Assembly (NCBI GenBank): GCA_003567835.1
Contig: PWYO01000023.1
Span: 1-5,969, forward strand
From: Actinomycetota bacterium
GTDB taxonomy: Bacteria; Actinomycetota; Humimicrobiia; Humimicrobiales; Humimicrobiaceae
Direction: 5' to 3'
DNA: 5,969 nt
A program made the position numbers and the translations under genes. Below are positions 1 through 5,373 of this stretch, one piece after another (the stretch's first letter is position 1; the number at the start of each line of letters is the position of its first letter). Below the pieces are notes generated by a model that saw only the letters and a list, made by a program, of their open reading frames with translations, was not told where the DNA came from and did not search any database.

Positions 1-1472
1 ATTTTGATATAAAAAAGGGAGAAGTGCATGCTCTGGTAGGTGAAAACGGGGCAGGAAAGTCCACCCTTATCAAAATATTGGGTGGCGTATATAAACCGGA
101 CAGGGGAAATATACAATTAGATGGCAAAGACGTGGTGATTACATGCACGCAGGATTCCCAGGCAAACGACATTTCGGTCATATTTCAGGAATTTAACCTC
201 ATGCCTGATCTCACTGTTGCTGAGAACATCTTTGTGGGAAGAGAACCCAGATTATTGGGGGGATTAATCAATTGGCGTAAACTAAACCAGGATGCAAAAA
301 AGATATTAGATGAACTGGATGTAGATGTGGACCCTAAAAAATTGATTGCGGACACCTCGGTGGCTGAAAGGCAGATGGTGGAAATCGCCAAAGCCCTTTC
401 TTTTAAAAGCAAACTGATTATCATGGACGAACCTACGGCTACCTTAACAGAAAAAGAGGTAAAAAAGCTTTTTGAGATCATCAAACGTTTTAAAAAGCAG
501 GGCATATCCATCATTTACATATCCCACCGTCTGGAAGAGGCATTTGAGCTTTCAGACAGGATTACGGTTTTAAGGGATGGGAAAAAGATCGGGACTAAAA
601 TCACCAAAGAGACCAATGAAGATGAAATCATTGAGATGATGGTAGGAAAGGTGGTCAAAGATTATTTTGTTGATATTAAGGGCGGCCAAACAGATAAGAA
701 AGAAGTCCTGATGGAGGTCAAAAATTATTCGGTTGCAGATTATCTATATAATGTGGATTTTAAGTTATACAAAGGGGAAATTCTGGCTGTAGCAGGGATT
801 CTTGGCTCGGGATCCCATCACCTATTAAAATCTCTCTACGGTATTGTGCCCAAATTGTCCGGGGAAGTATATTTCAAAGGCAAAAAGGTAGAGATCAATA
901 ATCCCAGAGATGCCATAAAATTAGGCCTCGGATATGTGTCTGAAGACAGGAAAGATGAAGGCTCGCTTCCCGATATGTCTGTGCTGCACAATTTGAGCAT
1001 CATCATCATCAAAACGCTTACTTTTTTAAAGGGGTTGTTTATTAAGTCCAGAGAAGAAAAAGAGGTTTTTAATGGAATGAAAGACAAGCTGGATATCAAA
1101 TTTTCTGACTACAATCAGAAAATTATCTATTTGAGCGGTGGGAACCAGCAAAAGGTAATTATCGGAAGGACTCTGGTTACCAACTGTGAGGTGCTGATTT
1201 TGCTGGAACCCACAAGGGGCATTGATGTGGGGGCTAAAGCGGAAATCCATAAAATTATGCGTGATCTTGCCAATAAAGGTATATCCATAATCATGACCTC
1301 TTCAGAGCTCTCGGAACTGATTAACCTTCCGGACAGAACCATGGTTTTATACAAAGGCAGAGTAACTGAGAAGTTTGACCGCGACAGCATTACTGAAGAA
1401 AAACTGGTTGCGGCCCAGATCGGGCAAACGGCAGGTAAAATACAAGCAAATGAAGAGAAATCAAAAGTTTGA
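1..1472 (+). CDS. Sugar ABC transporter ATP-binding protein, RbsA/MglA family, 5'-truncated
   Basis: Cytoplasmic ATPase subunit of a carbohydrate-type ABC importer, with two fused nucleotide-binding domains. The reading frame is open from base 3 and reads FDIKKGEV into the Walker A region, so the GTG at 24 is an internal valine and the true start is upstream; 489 codons are visible and about 25-30 residues are missing compared with the usual length of about 500. Domain 1 has Walker A GENGAGKST (39-65), the Q-loop glutamine (186-188), a family-typical weak signature TSVAERQ (354-374), Walker B IIMDEP with D at 426 and E at 429, and the switch histidine in ISHR (525-527). Domain 2 has a degenerate P-loop GILGSGSHH (795-821) with no lysine, GYVSEDRK (930-953), a canonical LSGGNQQK signature (1131-1154), and Walker B LILLEPTRGID, where the usual aspartate is leucine (1203-1205). 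This fits one working ATP site (domain 1 Walker motifs with domain 2 signature) and one degenerate site. First visible gene of the importer operon. Confidence 0.96.
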   Translation, partial: FDIKKGEVHALVGENGAGKSTLIKILGGVYKPDRGNIQLDGKDVVITCTQDSQANDISVIFQEFNLMPDLTVAENIFVGREPRLLGGLINWRKLNQDAKKILDELDVDVDPKKLIADTSVAERQMVEIAKALSFKSKLIIMDEPTATLTEKEVKKLFEIIKRFKKQGISIIYISHRLEEAFELSDRITVLRDGKKIGTKITKETNEDEIIEMMVGKVVKDYFVDIKGGQTDKKEVLMEVKNYSVADYLYNVDFKLYKGEILAVAGILGSGSHHLLKSLYGIVPKLSGEVYFKGKKVEINNPRDAIKLGLGYVSEDRKDEGSLPDMSVLHNLSIIIIKTLTFLKGLFIKSREEKEVFNGMKDKLDIKFSDYNQKIIYLSGGNQQKVIIGRTLVTNCEVLILLEPTRGIDVGAKAEIHKIMRDLANKGISIIMTSSELSELINLPDRTMVLYKGRVTEKFDRDSITEEKLVAAQIGQTAGKIQANEEKSKV

Positions 1473-1483
1473 GGTAAGGCTTC

Positions 1484-2452
1484 ATGATTAAGTTTTTAAA
1501 GCTGTATGAAAAAATTGGCATATTTATCCTGATTGTTCTGGCAAGTGTGGTTCTTTCCATAATGAGCCCTCATTTTTTACAGGTTCGTACTCTGCTTAGT
1601 ATCGCTGCACAGGGGACATATGCTGCCATTATTGGTTTTGGCATGACTTTAGCGCTGACCATGAAAGCTTTTGACCTGTCGGTGGATGCAGTCCTGGCAC
1701 TCACCAGTGTTTTTGTGGCCATTTTTATCCCCATGGTGGGTGTTCCTTTGGCCATTGTCTTTTCACTCCTTATTGCCGCTTCGGTGGGTATGGTAAACGG
1801 TCTTATCGTTACCAAATTGGGTGTTAATCCTTTGATTACCACCCTGGCCATGATGACCATTATAAGGGGTATAGCCCTTTTGGTGGTCGGCGGAAGGCAG
1901 GTTATTATCACTGATCCAGACAGGGTGTTCAGAGTTATCGGTACTGGCAGGATTTTCGGCATTCCTAACCAGATCTATATCATGCTTCTCTTGTTTGCCA
2001 TATTTTTTATTATGCTCTACCATACCCCTTTCGGACGGCATATTAGCGCAGTGGGTTCAAATGAAAGTGCAGCAAGAATATCCGGGCTAAGGGTTGATCT
2101 GATCAAAATTGCTGTGTTTATGCTGGTTTCTTTTACTGCCGGTGTGGTGGGCATCATCAGGACTTCTCAGTCTTTGATCGGTATTCCCACCATGGCCCCT
2201 GATTTTGTGTTAGTGGTGCTCACTGTGGCCATTTTGGGCGGGACCAGCCTTGCTGGAGGCAAAGGCAACTTATGGGGCACCCTTTTTGCGGGCATCTTTA
2301 TATCCATGATCTACTATGGCTTAAATCTTTTAGGTGTTCAGATCTTCTATCAGATATTTTCGGTTGGCCTGGTATTGCTTTTTGCCCTATTTGTGGACGG
2401 GATAAGAACCAGATATTTAGCCATAGCCAAAGCAAAAGGCATCAAGATGTAG
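1484..2452 (+). CDS. Sugar ABC transporter permease A, RbsC family
   Basis: Integral membrane subunit (322 aa, normal for the BPD_transp_2/RbsC family) that forms the solute channel with the second permease. It has a short N-terminus, a first hydrophobic segment at about residues 11-29, and further hydrophobic segments across the length. The family motif after the second membrane segment reads GMTLALTMKAFDLSVDA (53-69), where GG-x-DLSVGS is usual. The conserved cytoplasmic loop that contacts the ATPase is TPFGRHISAVGSNESAARISG (181-201 region), and the late glycine-rich motif is ILGGTSLAGGKGNLWG (250-265). ATG at 1484 is preceded by GAGGT (1471-1475) overlapping the ATPase stop, 8 bases from the start, so the two genes are probably translationally coupled. 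Substrate not determinable. The altered first motif may mean that the two halves of the channel are not equivalent. Confidence 0.96.
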   Translation: MIKFLKLYEKIGIFILIVLASVVLSIMSPHFLQVRTLLSIAAQGTYAAIIGFGMTLALTMKAFDLSVDAVLALTSVFVAIFIPMVGVPLAIVFSLLIAASVGMVNGLIVTKLGVNPLITTLAMMTIIRGIALLVVGGRQVIITDPDRVFRVIGTGRIFGIPNQIYIMLLLFAIFFIMLYHTPFGRHISAVGSNESAARISGLRVDLIKIAVFMLVSFTAGVVGIIRTSQSLIGIPTMAPDFVLVVLTVAILGGTSLAGGKGNLWGTLFAGIFISMIYYGLNLLGVQIFYQIFSVGLVLLFALFVDGIRTRYLAIAKAKGIKM

Positions 2453-2478
2453 GGCTCTTGAAGTATTCGATAAATGTT

Positions 2479-2487
2479 AGGAGAGGT
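2479..2487 (+). promoter_or_regulatory. Ribosome binding site of permease B
   Basis: AGGAGAGGT lies 6 bases before the ATG at 2494 and supports that start. It sits in the 41-base gap after permease A, which shows no terminator-like hairpin, consistent with one polycistronic mRNA. Confidence 0.7.
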
Positions 2488-2493
2488 TGAGAA

Positions 2494-3468
2494 ATGGTAG
2501 AATTACAAGCAAGAAGTTTGCGGGTTAAAATCGCTCAGCAATGGGGAAGCCTTGGGCTGCCGTTTTTGCTTGTGGCGGTTGTAATCTTATTTTCCTTTCT
2601 TTCCCCGGTTTTTAGGACCCAGTTTAATTTTTTAAGTATACTCAGGTTTGCATCGTTTATTGCCATAAGCGCGGTGGGTATGGCCTTTTGCATAATGGCA
2701 GGTGAGTTCGACATATCAGTAGGTTCCATGATGGCCTTGGTAGGGGTATTAGGCGCTTCATTTGTCCCGGTGATTGGAGGTTTTGCTGCAGTTTTGACCA
2801 CCATTGCCATTTCTTCTTTTTTAGGTTTTGTAAACGGTATATTTATTACCAAACTCAAGATACCTGCTTTTATTACAACGTTGGGCATGATGTTCGTGTT
2901 TAGATCCCTGGCCTATATTTACACTGACAATGTTTCCGTATACATTGATAATGATTTCTGGCTTTATATGGGCAATGGCAGGGTCCTGGGGATCCATTTT
3001 CCTATTATCCTTATGGTTCTTTGCTTTGTGGGTGGTTACCTGATGTTGAGAAAAACTCCTTTTGGCAGATATGTGGTAGCTGTAGGCACCAATGCAAAAG
3101 CGGCAGAGCTGTCCGGAATCCATGTGGACCGAATCAAGATCGCTGTATTTGTTATGGTTGGTTTTTTTGTGGGCATATCATCTGTAGTCATTTCCGCCAA
3201 TATGGGAGTGGCAAATCCAGGCCTTTTGGGCCAGGGTTATGAATTTCAGGTTATTACTGCTGTAGTCCTGGGAGGCACGCTTTTAGGCGGAGGCAATGGC
3301 AGCTTAGGCGGAGCACTGCTTGCTGCCCTTATTCTAGGCAGCCTCAGAAACGGAATGAACCTGATGCAGGTCAGCTCTTATTGGCAGCAGGTAGTTACAG
3401 GTTCAGTGTTGATCTTTGCAGTTGCCATTAATCGGTTAAGATACACTTTGATGGGACAGGAAGCATAA
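2494..3468 (+). CDS. Sugar ABC transporter permease B, RbsC family
   Basis: Second membrane subunit (324 aa) of the same importer, homologous in plan to the preceding permease but clearly not a recent copy. An N-terminal hydrophobic segment lies at about residues 20-38. The family motif is in near-standard form, MAGEFDISVGSMMAL (68-82). The ATPase-contact loop is TPFGRYVVAVGTNAKAAELSG (188-208 region), and the late glycine-rich motif is VVLGGTLLGGGNGSLGG (257-273). Two different RbsC-type permeases next to one double ATPase is the arrangement of known heterodimeric importers of this class such as LsrC/LsrD and YtfT/YjfF, so a heterodimer is inferred. The next gene starts 99 bases downstream, after a spacer with strong translation signals. 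Confidence 0.96.
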   Translation: MVELQARSLRVKIAQQWGSLGLPFLLVAVVILFSFLSPVFRTQFNFLSILRFASFIAISAVGMAFCIMAGEFDISVGSMMALVGVLGASFVPVIGGFAAVLTTIAISSFLGFVNGIFITKLKIPAFITTLGMMFVFRSLAYIYTDNVSVYIDNDFWLYMGNGRVLGIHFPIILMVLCFVGGYLMLRKTPFGRYVVAVGTNAKAAELSGIHVDRIKIAVFVMVGFFVGISSVVISANMGVANPGLLGQGYEFQVITAVVLGGTLLGGGNGSLGGALLAALILGSLRNGMNLMQVSSYWQQVVTGSVLIFAVAINRLRYTLMGQEA

Positions 3469-3508
3469 TTTATTTGTGATTGATTTATGATTAATATATG
3501 AGCATGAT

Positions 3509-3517
3509 AGGAGGTGA
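3509..3517 (+). promoter_or_regulatory. Extra Shine-Dalgarno sequence without a gene
   Basis: AGGAGGTGA is a full-strength complement of the 16S rRNA 3' end, but no ATG, GTG or TTG lies at a workable distance downstream. The only nearby start, GTG at 3514, overlaps the motif itself and would read MKKKKKILFV before a stop at 3544-3546. The true binding-protein site lies 43 bases further on. It could be a ribosome-docking site that stabilises the downstream mRNA, as known for the STAB-SD of Bacillus cry3Aa and gsiB, or the remnant of a lost start region. The sequence is certain and the role is inference. Confidence 0.4.
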
Positions 3518-3551
3518 AGAAAAAGAAAAAAATTTTATTTGTTTAATTTTG

Positions 3552-3559
3552 AAAGGAGG
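3552..3559 (+). promoter_or_regulatory. Ribosome binding site of the binding lipoprotein
   Basis: AAAGGAGG lies 8 bases before the ATG at 3568. It is strong and ideally spaced, it fixes the start codon of the binding protein, and it fits high expression of this subunit. Confidence 0.85.
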
Positions 3560-3567
3560 ACGAAAAA

Positions 3568-4671
3568 ATGGGTAAAACGAAACTGTTAAAGATTGTACTA
3601 GTTTCATTTGTGTCTCTCGCATTTGTTTTTACATTCTCATTTGTTGGCTGTGCACAGGTTGAAGAAGTTATAGAAGAGCCGATTGAAGACATCATAGAAG
3701 ATCCAATTGAAGACATCATAGAAGATCCGGAGGAGGAACCGGTTCCAGATGAACCAGATGTAGAACCTATGGAGGTTCCCGAAGAGATTACCATCGGTTT
3801 TTCGGTATGGACCATGGAGTTTACATTCTTCCAGAGAGTAGAGAGAGGTGTAAGAGACGCTGCTGAAGACTACGGGTTCGAATACATCATGATGGATCAG
3901 CAGAGTGATGCCACCAAGATGGTTGAAGATATCAATACATTGGTAGGCATGGGTGTAGACGCTATTTCCATTACCCCAGTTGATCCTGGTGCTATAGGAC
4001 CTGCTGTTCAGAATGCCAGAGACGCAGGGATACCTGTGGTTTGCGCGGATATCGGTTTTTCAGGACCAGTTAATGCCCTGATTATTTCCGATAACTATTT
4101 GGGCGGGCAGCTTGCAGCTGAATATATGCATGAATTGTTAGCAGATGCCCCTGATCATAGCTGGGAGTTTGGCCTTGGAAATCTAAGCCCTGAGTGGACC
4201 TATGCACGACAGAGGGGTGAAGGTTTCAGGGATAAGGCTGAAGAACTCGGATATGAGATAGCTTCTGAGCTGATTGTAGATCCGCCGGATGCAGAAGGCG
4301 GTTTTGATACCATGCAGCAGATTATGTCTGCAGCCCCGGATATTGTGGGCGCATTCTTCTGCAGCGGCCGTGAAGCAGTGGGTGCGGCAAGGGCCGTGGA
4401 AGCTGCTGGTGAGGACATACTGGTAGTAGGCTATAACGGAGACCCGGAAGAACTTCTGGCTATCCAAGACGGGATCCTGGCAGCTACCATCCTCCAGCTT
4501 CCTTATGAGATCGGTTATCAAAGCGTAGAGATTCTATATGAGATACTGGTAGAAGGCGCTGAATATGAGCAGGAGGAGATTGGTGCGCCTGTGGAATTGG
4601 TAACCCCAGAGAATCTAGATGATATCGCAGCCATGATTGAAGAAACCACTGGAATATCTGCATTTGAATAA
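3568..4671 (+). CDS. Solute-binding lipoprotein of the ABC importer, RbsB (Peripla_BP_4) family
   Basis: Extracytoplasmic receptor (367 aa) that delivers solute to the two permeases. Residues 1-27 form a lipoprotein signal: KTKLLK, a hydrophobic core, then SFVG before Cys28 (codon 3649-3651), the likely lipidated residue; phenylalanine at -3 makes the lipobox slightly unusual. Residues 29-73 are an acidic, proline-rich tether (22 Asp/Glu and 8 Pro of 45, no Lys/Arg) containing a tandem repeat. The binding fold starts at about 74 (ITIGFSVW) and follows RbsB: DINTLVGMGVDAISITPVDP (122-140 region), IPVVCAD (155-161), ISDNYLGG (173-180), ARQRGEGF (213-220), VVGYNGDPE (286-294) and TILQLP (307-312). 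By an alignment from memory, Asp161, Arg216, Gln310 and Phe87/Phe88 match RbsB ligand contacts, but Asn13, Arg90, Asn190 and Asp215 of RbsB are replaced by Phe85, Ile162, Ser266 and Asn290. Ribose is therefore doubtful and the substrate is unknown. Two further cysteines (160, 265) lie beside pocket positions. Confidence 0.95.
   Translation: MGKTKLLKIVLVSFVSLAFVFTFSFVGCAQVEEVIEEPIEDIIEDPIEDIIEDPEEEPVPDEPDVEPMEVPEEITIGFSVWTMEFTFFQRVERGVRDAAEDYGFEYIMMDQQSDATKMVEDINTLVGMGVDAISITPVDPGAIGPAVQNARDAGIPVVCADIGFSGPVNALIISDNYLGGQLAAEYMHELLADAPDHSWEFGLGNLSPEWTYARQRGEGFRDKAEELGYEIASELIVDPPDAEGGFDTMQQIMSAAPDIVGAFFCSGREAVGAARAVEAAGEDILVVGYNGDPEELLAIQDGILAATILQLPYEIGYQSVEILYEILVEGAEYEQEEIGAPVELVTPENLDDIAAMIEETTGISAFE
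3679..3726 (+). repeat. In-frame tandem repeat, 2 x 24 bases, coding PIEDIIED twice
   Basis: Two adjacent 24-base units (3679-3702 and 3703-3726) differ at one base (CCG versus CCA) and encode PIEDIIED PIEDIIED in the tether of the binding lipoprotein. A partial, more diverged copy (VIEE) precedes them. Because the unit is a multiple of three, changes in copy number would lengthen or shorten the tether without breaking the frame. The near identity at DNA level points to recent duplication. Confidence 0.9.
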
Positions 4672-4705
4672 GAAACGGTATTCATGCATTCATTCTGTGA
4701 AAGCA

Positions 4706-4732
4706 GGGGCGAACGATTCAGTCGTTCGCCCC
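4706..4732 (+). terminator. Perfect 11-bp hairpin after the binding-protein gene, terminator-like
   Basis: GGGGCGAACGA (4706-4716) pairs exactly with TCGTTCGCCCC (4722-4732) around the loop TTCAG, 34 bases after the stop of the binding protein. The position and stem strength suit the end of the transporter operon. There is no T-run after the stem on either strand (GAATTCTGC on +), so it is not a standard intrinsic terminator. It may protect the mRNA 3' end or work with a termination factor. Confidence 0.55.
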
Positions 4733-4996
4733 GAATTCTGCAAGTTTGCTAAGCAAGGTTAAAGACCATGCTTTTCTACATTGCTTCTTTTCTGCAATTT
4801 CTTTAAGGTGATTTATGCTCGGAATATCATGATTGTCATGGGCCCACCAAATGATCTTTCTAACCCTTATCGTGTCCTTTCACCGATACGCTTTGTTTGG
4901 ATTTGCTTTAAAGTCTTGTTATTGACATTACACAAAGCCATTTATTGCAGTGCTACGCTCATTGGCAAACAGAACAGTCTTCTTGGCCGAAGAATC
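4718..4996 (-). pseudogene. Possible decayed minus-strand gene remnant, unrecognised
   Basis: Read on the minus strand in one frame, bases 4996 down to 4718 give three protein-like stretches broken by stops: DSSAKKTVLFANERSTAING (about 4996-4937), QDFKANPNKAYR, then 53 open codons from 4879 to 4721 including RKIIWWAHDNHDIPS, INHLKEIAEKKQC and RKAWSLTLLSKLAEFGAND, with a stop at 4718-4720 inside the hairpin loop. There is no start codon or ribosome binding site for the 53-codon part. The composition (two Trp, amphipathic Lys/Glu/Leu helices) looks protein-like, but I recognise no family. It could equally be chance or a repeated intergenic element. Confidence 0.2.
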
Positions 4997-5195
4997 TTAT
5001 TAAAATAAGCGCGATCGCAGCTAAATATATGAATCCAACAGATGAAAATTTAACCAAACCAAGATACCGGTTATTTTACAAAAACCCTTTTTATACGGAT
5101 ATTTTCCTGAATTGGATAGTAAGGGTTTATGCTGCTATCCTGGCATTAGCTATGGCTGAATTGCCGGCATTAAAATAGTTTACCAGCGTGTTTGC

Positions 5196-5270
5196 TTATG
5201 CCTGAATCTGTCTGTTTATGCCGCATTATTATTTTTTGACATCACGTATTGTTTTTTTGAAGCGGCATAA
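5196..5270. repeat. Three TTATGCC motifs: two direct, one inverted
   Basis: TTATGCC occurs at 5196-5202 and 5216-5222, starts exactly 20 bases apart, and inverted as GGCATAA at 5264-5270. The second and third copies extend to a perfect 9-base inverted repeat (TTATGCCGC 5216-5224, GCGGCATAA 5262-5270), and the first and third to an 8-base one (CTTATGCC 5195-5202, GGCATAAG 5264-5271). The set lies 43 bases before the predicted surE promoter, so it could be a regulator binding site or a long-loop RNA stem. Confidence 0.4.
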
Positions 5271-5312
5271 GTGACAAAATCATTTTGAAATAACCGTTTA
5301 TTTACCAATACT

Positions 5313-5341
5313 TTGATTTAAACCTTCATTTTGTTTAAAAT
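5313..5341 (+). promoter_or_regulatory. Predicted sigma-70/SigA-type promoter of surE
   Basis: TTGATT (5313-5318, 4 of 6 matches to TTGACA) and TAAAAT (5336-5341, 5 of 6 matches to TATAAT) are separated by 17 bases. Initiation would fall near 5348, giving a leader of about 26 bases before the ATG at 5374. Such AT-rich DNA gives chance matches easily. A weaker pair, TTGAAA (5285-5290) and AATACT (5307-5312) with a 16-base spacer, lies just upstream. Confidence 0.4.
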
Positions 5342-5373
5342 GAGATTTTAAATTTACCAGAAATAAGGGTGTT

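Larger units (their letters stand above)
3469..3567 (+). other. Spacer between permease B and the binding protein (leader-like)
   Basis: These 99 bases carry no gene. They are very AT-rich and contain two strong Shine-Dalgarno sequences (3509-3517 and 3552-3559), an A-rich run, and a weak AT-only hairpin (AAAATT at 3529-3534 with AATTTT at 3545-3550). There is no GC-rich hairpin with a T-run, so read-through from the permease gene is expected. Possible -10-like boxes (TATGAT at 3486-3491, TAATAT at 3492-3497) lack a good -35 partner, so an internal promoter is possible but unsupported. Binding proteins usually need to be made in excess over permeases, and this spacer is where such control would lie. 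Confidence 0.5.
4672..5373. other. 702-base gene-poor region between the transporter operon and surE
   Basis: No convincing intact gene. Two + strand open frames (4781-5008 and 4945-5178) begin at TTG codons without ribosome binding sites and resemble nothing I know. The region contains the hairpin at 4706-4732, a possible decayed minus-strand frame (about 4718-4996), an inverted repeat AAACCCTT/AAGGGTTT (5082-5089 with 5121-5128), an overlapping imperfect stem GGATAGTA/TGCTATCC (5114-5121 with 5133-5140), the palindrome GCGATCGC (5011-5018), repeated TTATGCC motifs (5196-5270), and a promoter candidate for surE (5313-5341). The last 150 bases are strongly AT-rich, as expected for a promoter region. 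No tRNA or known riboswitch was recognised. Confidence 0.6.

Noticed and set aside
24..26. GTG as the start of the ATPase gene
   Set aside because: The frame is open to the window edge and the residues before it (FDIKKGE) match the usual sequence ahead of the family Walker A, so this GTG is an internal valine.
3514..3546. Mini-gene MKKKKKILFV
   Set aside because: Its GTG overlaps the Shine-Dalgarno itself, so no correctly spaced ribosome binding site serves it; kept only as part of the spacer finding.
3543..3815. Minus-strand Ser/Gly-rich repetitive open frame
   Set aside because: It is the antisense shadow of the acidic tandem repeat in the binding lipoprotein and has no translation signals.
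1..4671. AI-2 importer (lsrACDB)
   Set aside because: Only the gene order agrees; the binding protein carries RbsB-like motifs (ARQRGEGF, TILQLP), and no lsrK, lsrF or lsrG follows.
4781..5008. 75-codon + strand open frame
   Set aside because: It starts at TTG, has no ribosome binding site, and shows no recognisable family; partly the complement of the possible minus-strand remnant.
5011..5018. GCGATCGC palindrome as an HIP1-type repeat
   Set aside because: I noticed only a single copy, in the spacer, so there is no support for a repeat family or function.
4945..5178. 77-codon + strand open frame with a hydrophobic end
   Set aside because: TTG start, no ribosome binding site, no recognised motif; the hydrophobic tail alone is not enough evidence.
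5236..5241. Perfect TTGACA as a surE -35 box
   Set aside because: No -10-like hexamer lies 16-18 bases downstream (GAAGCG at the 17-base spacing).
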